Position numbers and translations under genes: made by a program
Assembly (NCBI RefSeq): GCF_050003625.1
Contig: NC_134398.1
Span: forward strand, 204,401,313-204,465,312
Length of the DNA: 64,000 nucleotides
DNA from: Haematobia irritans
Lineage: Eukaryota; Arthropoda; Insecta; Diptera; Muscidae
Direction of reading: 5' to 3'
Part shown: positions 47,730 through 60,199 of the stretch, piece by piece
Numbering within the stretch: the stretch's first letter is position 1
Layout: every line of letters starts with the position of its first letter
Notes under the pieces: model-generated
What the model was told of the DNA's origin: nothing
What the model saw: only the letters and a program-made list of their open reading frames with translations
Databases searched by the model: none

Positions 47730-49860
47730 TACAATTGACGAAATTCGATTGTAATCGAAAAATTTTGATGATAATAAAATTTTCGTAGTAATAATTTCGT
47801 AATCGAATTTTTCGGAAAATTTCACGTTAATCGAATTTGTATAGCAAATTTGATAATAAGATAATCGATTTTTTTATGGAAAATTGATTGAATTTTTATA
47901 GAAAATAGGATTGTAATCATATTTTTATTGAAAATTTAATTATTATCGAATTTTTATAGAAAATTGTATTGTGATCGAACTTTTATAGAAAATCTGATTG
48001 CATGCGAATTTTTATAGGATTTTTTCACTAATACTCGAATTTTCATAGAAGATGATGGTAAATGACGAAATTTGATTGTAATCGAAAAATTTTGCTCATA
48101 ATAAAACTTTCATAGTTATAATTTCGTAATCGAATTTTTAGGAAAATTTGATTATACTTTGTTGTATTTGTATAGCAAATTTAATGTTAATCGAATTTTG
48201 TTAAAAAAAAAATAATTTTAATTGTAGTTTTAAAGAAAATTTTATTATAATCGAACATTTTTTTTGCAACATTTAATTATAAACGATTTTTTATTGCAAT
48301 ATTTGATTGTAATTGAATTTTTGTAGGAAATTTTATCACAATCGAATTTTTATAGAAAAATTGCTTTTCTTTGATTTTTTATAGAAAATTTGATCTTAAT
48401 GGAATTTTTATCGAAAATATAATTTCTATCAAATTTTTATGGAAAAATTGGTTTTCATCGACTTTTTGTAGAAAATTTTGATAGTAATCAGTTTTTTTTA
48501 GATTATTTGATGGAATTTTTATCGAAAATATAATTAGTGGAATTTTTGTCGAAAATATAATTATTATCGATTTTTTATGGAAAAATTGATTTTCATCGAA
48601 TTTTGATAGTAATCGATTTTTTTACATTATTTTATCGTAATCGAAATTGTAAGAAAATTTGATTTTAATAGATTTTTTATAGAAAATTTTATAATAATCA
48701 CATTTTATAGAACATATTTTTAATATGTTATTGAATTTTTATAATAAATTTTCATTATCATCATCGAATTTTTATAGAAAATTTTATTTTCATCGAATTT
48801 TTATAAAAAAAATTAATCGTTATCGATTTTATTATAATCGAATTTTTATAGAAAATTTTTATAGAAAATTTTTATAGAAAATTTTTATAGAAAATTTTTA
48901 TAGAAAATTTTTATAGTCAAATGTTTATAGAACATTTGATGATATGAATATGATATTGAATTTTTGTAATAAATTTTGACTTTGATTGAATTTTTATAAA
49001 AAATTTGAAAAATATTAAATTATTATAATCAAATTTTTATAGATGATATTTTTTTACTCTTATATTTAATTTTGATAATAATCGATTTTTTTATAGGACA
49101 TTGTAGTCGAATTTTTATAAACAATTTGATCATAATGAACGCTTTATCGAAAATTTTATTATAAAATAATTTTTTTTAGAAAATTAAATTTTATTCAAAG
49201 TTTTAAAGAAAATTAATTACCGTCGAATTTTTGTAGAAAATTTAATTACAAATTTCATTTTGTCGAATTTATATAAAAATTTGATTATAATCGATTTTCT
49301 ATAAAAAAAATTATCGCAATCGAATTTTTATAGAAAATGGGATGATAATTGAATTGTTATAATAAATTTAGATTATAATCAAATTTTCATAAAAATTTTT
49401 GTTAAAATTTATATTTTTATAGAAAATCCTCTTTTTATAAAAAAAAATTATCGTAATCGAATTTTTATCGAAATTTTCATTATTATCGACTTATTTTAGA
49501 AAATTGGATTGTAATCTAATTTTTATAGAAAATTACTTATAGTCGAATTTTTATAGAAAATTTTATGAAAATTGAATTGTTGTAATAAATTAAAACTGGG
49601 TTATATTTATAGAAAATCCTATTGGAAAATCTGATTTTCTTTCGATAGTAATAAAATTTTTATAGAAAATTTAATTATAATCGATTTTTTTATAATAAAT
49701 TAAAATTGGGTTATATTTATAGAAAATCCTATTGGAAAATCTGATTTTCTTTCGATAGTAATAAAATTTTTATAGAAAATTTAATTATAATCGATTTTTT
49801 TATAAAAAAATTTATTGCAATCTATTTTTTATAGCAAAATTTAATTGTAATCGAATTTTT

Positions 49861-50959
49861 CGGATAAATCGACCAATCCCAATTTCTTTTAGTACGAAAT
49901 TTAATCTTTTTAAGCTGATCTTTCGGAACACGATTGAGCTTAAACAATGCGACATACCGATAAATAACGTCATATATATTGGAAATTATTAAGATCTGAT
50001 GCTGCATTTAGGAATTTAAGAAAAATTTTAATATGTTTGGAATTTTCATTATGCACTATCTTATAACATTTTCCCAAAGGTAAGAAAATGTTAGCAGGAA
50101 ATTTAAAATGCCACATATAATGGTTGAGCATTGCAGTAAACTTTTCGATCTTTCGAATGTAGTAACTCATTCATTCAAATGTCTGAATACTACTGCCATC
50201 TTCAAAGTTGATGACCGTTGATATTTAACCATTGAATACAATGAATCGAATAGCATTGAACAAACAAAACAAACTAACAAACTAAAAAAAAAAAACAGAC
50301 AGATAACAAAAACGTGAAACTATATAGCTCTGGCGGATGTCAGGGAATGAAACATGTCTTCTTCACCTTTCTGTGGTATTGTGGTAAGTGCACGATACGT
50401 GTCTTTCGAATTCCACTTCCATCATTGATGTGGGATTTTTTCTGTGTGTTTGAACACAACACTCTAACAAAATTGTTACTTAAATAACGATTAGTTTTCA
50501 ATCAAACGAAAATAACATTGATTACACAAAGAAAAGGCTTAAATCAAATCCAAGTAAAAAGAAAAGCTACATATACTACATGCAAATAACAAAAAAATAA
50601 ATGAATAACACGAATCAGATGGGTAAACTGGGTTAATTTTACACAGAAAAAAGTGAACTAGGAAAACCTGAACTATATCATGCTAAAATTCTACCCTAAT
50701 TCTTGTGATTTCCATTATTAAAGAAGCGAAAATGTAATAGCCTGGTAAATGGTAGTTATTTACGAAATTACATTATCTCATAAAAGAGAACACGAACTAA
50801 GAGTAAATAAAATCAAAGCATGACCATATTAACCACGCAGTAGTTCATTCTTATTATATTTTGGGGAATCGCACGAAAATGTTCTTCCTACACGATAAAC
50901 TGCGGCTGTGTTTACCTTGTGGCCTTAAACAATCAAACCTTTCACAAGCCGGACGATCA
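49861..50959. other. Spacer between opposite family C blocks
   Basis: About 1.1 kb of AT-rich non-tandem sequence. The beginning of a possible element (CACAGAAAAAAGTG after TTA at 50643) was seen, but no partner end. No gene. Confidence 0.4.
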
Positions 50960-51096
50960 TCTTTAAATCGTCTATAAAAATCGATTTTAACATAATCAAT
51001 TTTTCCATGAAAATTCGATTTTAATTAATTTTTCTATGAAAATTCAATTATAATAAAAATTTTCTATAAAAATTGCGATTATCATAAAATTTTCTA

Positions 51097-51783
51097 CACT
51101 CAACAAAAAGTTTACTTAGATTCGAAGATTTTAACCTTCCCTTAAGGATTTTGGTATTGATTCCGAGGCAAAGATGCGGCTTCTTTAAAATAAAGAAATT
51201 TTTTAGCGACCTATCTGGCTTTAAATGACCAATAAAATTAAAATTAGGAAACAGATCTCATTTATCAAATTTTCATTATCTTTTCGCGGTTTATTAATAA
51301 AGGTACTCATGTACAAACAAATGCCAGTTTAAAATCCAAATTATAACGGATACTTCAAAGTAAAACCTTTTTTTTTATTTCCAAAAAAAAAAAAACTTTA
51401 AACCAAAAATGATAAATCCTCAAAATTAGTCTTAGCCTATATTTGAAGCGTTTTTATCTTAAATCTAAAGATTCAATATTTCAGTTAATTTTAGGACGAT
51501 ATCTTTAAATAAAAAATGTGTTTGTTTACTTTAAGGAAAATTAGCCTTAGTTCAAAGACATGAGGGAGGGACGCAAATTTACAAAATTTGTGTCTTAAAT
51601 TTTATGAAAATAATTTTTGAAGCAAAGATTATAGACTTTATTTTAATTAAAATTTCATTATTTTAAAGAAATTTGTAATGTAATAATGTAATTTCGTAAA
51701 TAACTACCATTTAGTTTGTAAATTTCGCATCCTAAAATTTTGGTTGCGTAATCTTTAATATCACCTAAATATTTTTTTCAGTG
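51097..51783 (+). mobile_element. CACTS-family MITE, long copy
   Basis: A 687-bp insertion with ends CACTCAACAAAAAG and, reversed, CACTGAAAAAAATATT, flanked by TA (51095-51096 and 51784-51785). The empty array unit TTTTCTATGAAAATTCG is restored by removing it. No transposase. Shares sequence with 21238-21787 and 9017-9192. Confidence 0.82.
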
Positions 51784-52766
51784 TATGAAAATTCGATTAT
51801 AATAAAATGTTCTCTGAAAATTCGACTATTATCAAACTTTCTATGAAAATTCGATTACCATAAAATTTGTACAAAAATTCGATTATCACAAAATTTTCTA
51901 TGAAAATTCTATTATCATAAAATTTTCTATAAAATTTCGATTATCATAAATTGTTATATGAAAATTCGATTCTTATAAAATTTTTATAACAAATCGATCA
52001 TTATAAAATTTTCTATAAAAATTCGATTATCAAAACTTCCATAGAAATAAAATTTTCTGTAGAAATTCGATTGTTATTCAATTTTCTGTGAAAATTCGAT
52101 TGTCAAATGTGCTATAAAATTCGATAATCCTCAAAATTTCTCTAAAAATTTACCACAAAATTGTCTCTAAAAATTGTCTGTAAAAATTCGATTTTGATCA
52201 AATTTTCTATAATTACCATCAAACTTTCTACGAAAAGTCGATTATCATAAAATTTTCTATGAGAATTCGATTACTATAAAATTTTCTATGGCAATTCGAT
52301 TATCACAAAATTTTCTATGAAAATTCAATTATCAAACTTTCTTTAAAAATGCGTATACCATAAACTTTTCTATGAAAATTTGATTATCATAAAATTTTTT
52401 ACGATTCTAATAAAATTTTCTATAAAAATTAGATTATCATACAATTTTTATGAAAATTCCGATTATCATTAAAAATTTTCTATAAAAATTCCATTATCAT
52501 AAAATTTTCTATGAGAATTCGTTTACCATAAAATTTTTTATAAAAATTCCATTATTATAAAATATTCTATGAAAATTTGATTCTCATAAAATTTTCTATA
52601 TTTCGATTTCTATAAAAAAATGCAATTTTCTATGAAAAGTTTATATATAAAATATTATTATATTTTGTATACGCAAATCATAAAACTTTCTATAAAGTTT
52701 CGATTATTATAAATTTTTTATACAAAATTCGATTACCATAATTTTTTAATGCATTGATTTGTTTAT

Positions 52767-53098
52767 GGGAGCCACCGTGGTGCAATGGTTAGCATGCCCG
52801 CCTTGCATACACAAGGTCGTGGGTTCGATTCCTGCTTCGACCGAACACCAAAAAGTTTTTCCACCTCAGTAATGTTGGTGACATTTCTGAGGGTTTCAAA
52901 GCTTCTCTAAGTGGTTTCACTGCAATGTGGAACGCCGTTCGGACTCGGCTATAAAAAGGAGGTCCATTGTCATTGAGCTTAACATCGAATCGGGCAGCAC
53001 TCAGTGACAAGAGAGAAGTTCACCAATGTGGTATCACAATGGACTGAATAGTCTAAGTGAGCCTGATACATCGGGCTGCCACCTAACCTAACCTAACC
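52767..53098 (+). mobile_element. tRNA-derived SINE, copy 1
   Basis: A 332-bp element flanked by the 9-bp direct repeat TTTGTTTAT (52758-52766 and 53099-53107). The 5' part carries RNA polymerase III box A (TGGTGCAATGG, 52778-52788) and box B (GGTTCGATTCC, 52822-52832), 33 bp apart as in a tRNA. The anticodon region is degenerate. The body is unrelated to tRNA, and the 3' tail is a short ACCTAACCTAACC repeat, not poly-A. It lacks a 20-bp segment (CAGCGGTGGATTATCCC region) found in copy 2. Confidence 0.92.
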
Positions 53099-53580
53099 TT
53101 TGTTTATAAAAAATACGATTCTATGAAAATTCGTCGATTAGTATAAAATTTTTTTACAAAATTTGTATAATTAAATTTTCTATAAATATTTGTCGATTAG
53201 TATAAACGTTTCATTAAACTTTCTATTAAAATTCGAATGATATTAAATTTCCCATAATAACATCGATTAACACAAAATTTTGCTATAAAAATTGTATCAT
53301 CACCAAAGTTTCTATAAAAATTTGATTATCATAAAATTTTTCTGTTGAAATTCGATTACCACAAAAGTTTCTCTAAAAATGTTTAGAAAAAATTCGTTTG
53401 TCATCTTTCTATGAAAATTCGATTATCATACATTTTTTATAAAATATTCGATTACCATAAAATTTTCTCTAAAAAAATCGATTATCTTAAATTCTTCTGT
53501 AAAATTTCATAAAATTTTCTATAAAAAAATCGATAATCATAAAACTTTCTATAAAAACTCGATTATCATAAAATTTTCTA

Positions 53581-54317
53581 AAAAGATGTTTGGGACATAT
53601 ATGTTTATATGTTAGAACATATTATGTTTGGGACATAAAATGTTTGTAAATATGATATGCTTTGAAGCAAACATATATTAATTTAGAAATAGCCTATAAA
53701 CACTATATGTTTAGAAAGTTTCATTAAAAATCAGCCAACGAAAAATTTTCATTAATATAACGAAACATTTTCATTAATACAATAAAAATATTCGTTAATA
53801 GTACGTAACGTTACGTTGATTGGCAAAAATTCGTTATATTAACGAAAAAATTCGTTGTATTAACGAATTTGTTTCATTGGCTGACTTTTAACGACACATT
53901 TCGTTAATATAACGAAACTTTCTATTAGTGTAGAGAGTATGCTGCAAGTAAAATAATGGAAGTAACCAATTGGCGCCTTAAAAATATATCCATACAAAGA
54001 AAATTTCATTAAATTTTTTTTCTACCAGTGCATGTCCTAAGGTGAAACATAATATGTTTGAACAATACAAACAATATTTTGTTTGGACCAATCCTGAAAA
54101 TATATATGCTTGAAGCAAAATGTGTTTGGGGTATATGTTACAGATGCGATTTTTTTGAGGGTGTAGGGATAGATATAGTTATATCTAAAACATTATATCT
54201 AGACCAATATTGAGATCTGATCAGATATATATCCATAGTATTTTGATATGACTGGATCTTACCATTATTTGGATCTACTCATATCTAATTGTATCAAATT
54301 AGATCTCTCAATTTTTA
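53581..54317. mobile_element. Composite insertion in family C with long hairpin
   Basis: Interrupts the array between AAATTTTCTA and GTTATCATAAA. Outer parts are rich in ATATGTTTG and CATATATG motifs in opposing orientation. The centre is a long inverted repeat (listed separately). The right part (54151-54317) is rich in AGATCT/ATATCTA motifs, a second foldback-like segment. No open frame. Confidence 0.6.
53700..53935. repeat. Long inverted repeat (foldback), TTAACGAA-rich
   Basis: Arms run outward from ACGTAACGTTACGT (near 53800). TCAGCCAACGAAA on the left pairs with TTCATTGGCTGA on the right, and outer AGAAAGTTTC pairs with GAAACTTTCT. Arms are about 75-100 bp with mismatches and contain TTAATATAACGAA repeats. 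It could extrude as a cruciform or form an RNA hairpin. Confidence 0.75.
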
Positions 54318-54395
54318 CTCGGGTTATCATAAATTTTTGTATGACAATTCGATTATCATGAAATTTTCTATGAAAATGCGTCTATTTGAAAATGT

Positions 54396-55139
54396 TCTAC
54401 TTTTCCCCTCAGTGTTCGCTAATTGGTTATTCTATGGAAAAAATGTACCCTAATTAAGGCACTGGTTTGTTGGATCATGCACATAGACCACCAGAAAAAA
54501 TTAAAATTAAAAATAAAAGCAAAAACAAATAAACCGTATATATTTTATTCGCTGTCAATCTACCGTCATTACGCATCCATATAATATTTTAGGGTATTCA
54601 AGCGTAGTTAATTATATTAAAATTCACATCATGCTTTTAGTTTCATTTCATTCTTTATTGTCGAGCGGATTTATATACCTCAACGCCCCAATTACCATCT
54701 TCCTTTTTATGGAGTGCAAAAAAATTCTACTTTTTATGCCAAAAATTCGAAAAAAGTTAAAAATATATTGGCAGCGTTGTTGCTATAAACCATGGTAACT
54801 TCATTAAAAATTATTCTAAAGAGTTGTTACGATTTTAGTCGTTTTTCTTTTATTGAAGGTAATAAGCAAAATCTGGCGCTGGTCCCTTTACTTACTTTGT
54901 CTTTGTTTTTTTTTTTCAAATGTGACAAGTACGTGTGTCGTCAATTCTGACATAGAATGATGTGTTAATTAATGTTAATAAAACTGACAGTAATTGCCGT
55001 TTGTATAAAGACCGAAAGGTGTTGATTGAAAGGCTTCTTCGGATAGCGGTGGTGCGTAAAAAAATTATTTCGGAAATGTTTGAAAATCGTTGGCAAATGG
55101 AATATGTAACAAAGTTCATAAAAGATAAGAAGGGAGTTT
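54396..55139. other. Spacer between opposite family C blocks
   Basis: About 750 bp without tandem repeat or recognisable coding region. Confidence 0.4.
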
Positions 55140-58100
55140 GATTTAGTATTGAATTTGTATAGAACATTTGTTGATAAACGATTTTTTTTATAGGAAATTT
55201 GGTAATTATCGAATTTTTTATAGAAAATTTGATGATAATCGAATTTTCGTAGCAAATTTGATGTTAATCGAATTTTTTATAGAAAATTTGATGTTCATCG
55301 AATTTTCATAGAAATTTGATGATAATCGAATTTTCATAGAAAATTTAATGATAATCGAATTTTTATAGAAAATTTTGCGATACTCGAATTTTTGTAGAAA
55401 ATTTTATGGTAATCGAATTTTCATAGTAAGTTTGATGATAATGATAGAAGTTTTATAGAAAATTTTACGAGCATTGAATTTTCATAAAAAATTTAGTGAT
55501 AATGGAATTTTCATAGAAAATTTGACGATAATCGATAATTTTATAGAAAATTTGTTTATAATCGAGTTTTCATAGAAAATTTGATGATAATCGAATTTTC
55601 ATAGAATTTTCACTGAAAATTTTATGATAATCGAATTTTCATAGAAAGTTTGATGATAATCGAATCTTCATAGAAACTTTGATGATAATCGAATTTTCAT
55701 AGAAAAGTTGATGATAATCGAATTTTCATAGAAAATTTTATATTGACCGAATTTTCATAGAAAATTTTATGGTAATTGAATGTTCATAGAAAATTTTGTA
55801 AATACCGAATTTTTTATAGAAATTTTGATGATATTCGAATTTACGTAGCAAATTTGATGTTAATCGAATTTTTATAGAAAATTTGATGTTAATCGAATTT
55901 TCATAGAAAATTTGATGATAATCGAATTTTCATAGAAAATTTTATATTGACCGAATTTTCATAGACAATTTTATGGTAATCGAATATTCATAGAAAATTT
56001 TGCGATAATCGTATTTTTGTTGAAAATTTTATTGTAATCGAATTTTCATAGTAAGTTTGATGATGATCGAATTTTCATAGAACATTTTATAATGATAGAA
56101 TTTTTATAGAAAATTTTACGAGCATCGAATTTTCATAGAAAATTTAGCAATAATGGAATTTTCATAGAAAATTTGATGATAATCGAATTTTCATAGATAA
56201 TTTGATGATAATGGAATTTTCATAGAAAATTTGATGATAATCGAATTTTCATAGAAAATTTGATGATAATCGAATTTTCGTAGAAAATTTTATATTGACC
56301 GAATTTTCATAGAAAATTTTATGGTAATCGAATATTCATAGGAAATTTTGTAATTACCGAATTTTTTATAGAAATTTTGATGATATTCGAATTTACGTAG
56401 CAAATTTGATGTTAATCGAATTTTTATAGAAAATTTGATGTTAATCGAATTTTCATAGAAAATTTGATGATAATCGAATTTTCATAGAAAATTTTATATT
56501 GACCGAATTTTCATAGAAAATTTTATGGTAATCGAATTTTCATAGAAAATTTTGCAATAATCGAATTTTTGTAGAAAATTTTATGGTAATCGAATTTTCA
56601 TACAAAATTTTATGACAACTAAAATTTTTATGGTAATCTAATTTTTATAGAACCGAATTTTCATAGAAAATTTAGTGATAATGAAATTTTCATAGAATAT
56701 TTGATGACAATCGAATTTTAATATAAAATTTGATGATAATCGAGTTTTCATAGAAAATTTGATGATAATCGAATTTTCATAGAAAATTTTATGATAATCG
56801 AATTTTCATAGAAAAATTTATGTTAATCGAATTTTCATAGAAAATTTAATGTTCATCGAATTTTCATAGAAAATTTGATGATAATCGAATTTTCATAGAC
56901 AATTTGATGTTCATCGAATTTTCATTGAAAATTTTATGATAATCGAATTTTCATAGAAAGTTTGATGATAATCGAATTTTCATAGAAAATTTTATGACAA
57001 CAAAAATTTTTATGGTAATCTAATTTTTATAGAACCGAATTTTCATAGAAAATTTAGTGATAATGAAATTTTCATAGAAACTTTGATGATAATCGAATCT
57101 TCATAGAAACTTTGATGATAATCGAATTTTCATAAAAAATTTGATGACAATCAAATTTTCATAGAAAATTTAATGATAATCGAATTTTCATAGAAAATTT
57201 TATGGTAATCGAATTTTCATAGCAAATTTTGCGATAATCGATTTTTTGTAGAAAATTTTATGGTAATCGAATTTTCATAGTAAGTTTGATGATGATCGAA
57301 TTTTCATAGAAAATTTTATAATGATAGAATTTTTATAGAACATATAACGAGCATCGAATTCTCATAGAAAATTTGATGATAATCGAATTTTCATAGAAAA
57401 TTTGATGATAAACGAGTTTTCATAGAAAATTTTATATTGATCGAATTTTCATAGAAAATTTTATATTGATCGAATTTTCATAGAAAATCTTATGGTAATC
57501 GAATTTTCATAGAAAATTTTGCGATAATCGAATTTTTTAGAACATTTTATGGAAATCGAATTTTTATAGAAAGTTTGATTATAATCGAATTTTCATAAAA
57601 AATTTTATGACAACTAAAATTTTTATGGTAATCTAATTTTTATAGAATCGAATTTTCATAAAATATTTAATGATAATCGAATTTTCATAGAAAATTTGAT
57701 GATAATCGAATTTTCATAGAAAATTTAGTGATAATAGAATTTTCATAAAAAATTTGATGGTAATCGAATTTTCATAGAAAATTTGATGATAATCGAATTT
57801 TCATAGAAGATTTAATCATAATCGAATTATATATAAAAATTTGATGTAAATCGCATGTTTAGAAACAATATCTGATAATCGAATTTTCATCGAAAATTTG
57901 ATGTTCATCGAATTTTCATCGAAAATTTGATGGTAGTCGATGAATTTTCATAGAAAATTTGATGAATTTTCATAGAAAATTTGATGAATTTTCATAGAAA
58001 ATTTGATGATAATTGAATTTTCATAGAAAATTTGTTGATAATCGAATTTTCATTGAAAATTTGATGATAATCGCAATTTTCATAAAAAATTGGATGTTCA

Positions 58101-58510
58101 TCGAATTTTCATAGACAATTTGATGAAAATCGAATTTTCATAGAAAATTTGATGTTCATCGAATTTTCTATAAAAATTTGATGTAAATCGCATTTTTAGA
58201 GAAAATTTTGTTATAACCGAATTTTCATCGAAAATTTGATGATAATCGAATTTTCATAGAAAATTTGATCATAATCGAATTTTCATAGAAAATTTTATCA
58301 TAATCGAATTTTCATAGAATATTTTATGATAAAAACAATTTTCATAGAAAATGTGATGATAATGGAATTTTTATGGAAAATTTGATGTTCATCGTATTTT
58401 CATAGAAAATTTTATGATAATCACAGTTTTCATAGAAAATTAGATGATAATCGATTTTTTCTAGGAAATCTGATGATAATCGATTTTTTTCGATTTTTTT
58501 TATAAAAATA
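55140..58510 (-). repeat. 29-bp tandem array, family C, block 4 (reverse)
   Basis: More than 100 reverse units (CGAATTTTCATAGAAAATTT plus GATGATAAT), the least interrupted and most homogeneous of the C blocks. A higher-order copy of about 200 bp, marked by TTACGTAGCAAATTTGATG, recurs at 55841 and 56393, a 552-bp offset (19 units). Shorter TGATGAATTTTCATAGAAAAT triplets occur near 57960. Confidence 0.93.
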
Positions 58511-58706
58511 AATACACTGGAAGAAATAGCTTCGTAATATTTGCGAAATATGTCATTAAAATTGAACCAACGAAACAATTTCCCAAACACCATGAAAATG
58601 GTCGTTGTTGTAATAAATTCTCTACTTAAAAACGATGGTAATCGATTGATTTAATGAACAGTAAGTTGTCGAATTAATGTGAGGTTATTATTTACACTTC
58701 TTTGAC

Positions 58707-59058
58707 GGGGAGCCACCGTGGTGCAACGGTTAGCATGCCCGCCTTGCATACACAAGGTCGTGGGTTCGATTCCTGCTTCGACCGACCACCAAAAAGTTTT
58801 TCAGCGGTGGATTATCCCACCTCAGTAATACTGGTGACATTTCTGAGGGTTTCAAAATTTCTCTAAGTGGTTTCACTGCAATGTGGAACGCCGTTCGGTC
58901 TCGGCTATAAAAAGGAGATCCCTTGTCATTGAGCTTAACATGGAATCGGGCAGCACTCAGTGATAAGAGAGAAGTTCACCAATGTGGTATCACAATGGAC
59001 TGAATAGTCTAAGTGAGCCTGATAAATCGGGCTGCCACCTATCCTAACCTCCTAACCT
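58707..59058 (+). mobile_element. tRNA-derived SINE, copy 2
   Basis: A 352-bp element flanked by a 13-bp direct repeat with one mismatch (ACACTTCTTTGAC at 58694-58706, ACACTTTTTTGAC at 59059-59071). Box A at 58719-58729 (one C for T), box B at 58763-58773. Same body and (CCTAA)-type tail as copy 1, with tail variants CCTATCCTAACCTCCTAACC. Confidence 0.92.
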
Positions 59059-59818
59059 ACACTTTTTTGACAACCCCTATATGCTAGTTTTATTCTTTTT
59101 TTTTATAACATTTTTAGTAACATCGCTTCTCTTTTTTATCTTTGTTTTCAATTTTATTTTGTTCACTGATTAACTTGTCAACTCTTTAATTAGTATAGCC
59201 CAGTAAATATTTACGTCGTCAATTAGCATTTTAAATAAATTAAATTATTTTGCTGACAGTGTTTGAATCGTTCAACATGGGCATAGTATATAAAGAGATG
59301 AGTTGTTACGATATATCATGAAACTCTTTAGCCAATGATGAACTTTGCCAGAGATTATTTAGTCAAAATGATGCTGACGCATAGTTGCGAACAAAAACAA
59401 AAAAGAAAAACAAATGCATTTTAATTAATTATACAAAATCTTTAAAAAAAATCGTTTTAATAGTGTGAAAATAAATATATTTTTTTATTTTATGTTTCCT
59501 TTAGCTAATTTGCATTTTCTTTAATTGAAATTGTTTGCCTGAGTGATCAGCATGTATAACTGGAATTCGCGTGAATTTTTTGTTTCCAATTTAAAAGCAA
59601 TTCATTTAAGATCACATTACCATAAATAACATTTAAATGACCTAATGTGAGAAAAATCGTTGAATACTATATTGCGATTTCTTGAAGAATGTATTCATCA
59701 AAAAAAAAAGTAAACAAAAAATTAGATGAGAATCGTGCTTAATTTATTTTGTTCACTAAAATAACGAAAATTGACATAAAATCTTATGATAATTTTGGGA
59801 GGATGTTTACCAAAGCCA
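59059..59818. other. AT-rich stretch, nothing recognised
   Basis: Begins with the SINE target duplication. No gene or repeat supported. Confidence 0.4.
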
Positions 59819-60199
59819 CCCAGCAAAAAACTTGGAAGTTCTTCAAAAGGCACAACTTTAAAAGCACTTCCAGAAGATGCACTCCCAATGATGTTCTTTA
59901 TTTTAACTACCCAGGAAGTTCTTTTAATTCAATTTTTTTAACTTGGTTTTTTCATACTTTTAATGGGCAATTTTAACTTTTTTGCTTCAAATAGGTTAAA
60001 AACAGAGTAAGAATTCATAAAATGATACAAATCATTTAAATTTTGTCGAAAAAATGCTAAATCCAATATGAAAAAAATGTGAATTTTTGAAAATATTTGA
60101 GGTCAAACGTTTCCGACAAGCGTTAGAATCCATTAAAAATTATAAAAAATTATAAAAAATTATAAAAATTATTTATTTGACAAAATATCACAGAATTTT

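Larger units (their letters stand above)
46455..49860 (-). repeat. 29-bp tandem array, family C, block 2 (reverse)
   Basis: Reverse-orientation units (ATCGAATTTTTATAGAAAAT and variants), more diverged than block 1 and with many T/A transitions. Interrupted by the second DD41D element. A short run of the sub-unit ATAGAAAATTTTT occurs five times near 48850-48910, and about 90 bp is duplicated with a 105-bp offset around 49575-49790. Confidence 0.88.
50960..53580 (+). repeat. 29-bp tandem array, family C, block 3
   Basis: Forward units AAATTTTCTATGAAAATTCG plus ATTATCATA, with ATAAAA substituting ATCAAA in most copies. Interrupted by a CACTS MITE (51097-51783) and a SINE (52767-53098). A few further units appear at 54318-54395, beyond the foldback region. 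Confidence 0.88.

Noticed and set aside
52767..52840. A tRNA gene
   Set aside because: Boxes A and B are present but the acceptor stem does not close and a SINE body with target duplications follows.
52789..53010. A minus-strand 73-codon frame
   Set aside because: It lies wholly inside the SINE, and its peptide is an antisense translation of the tRNA-like head.
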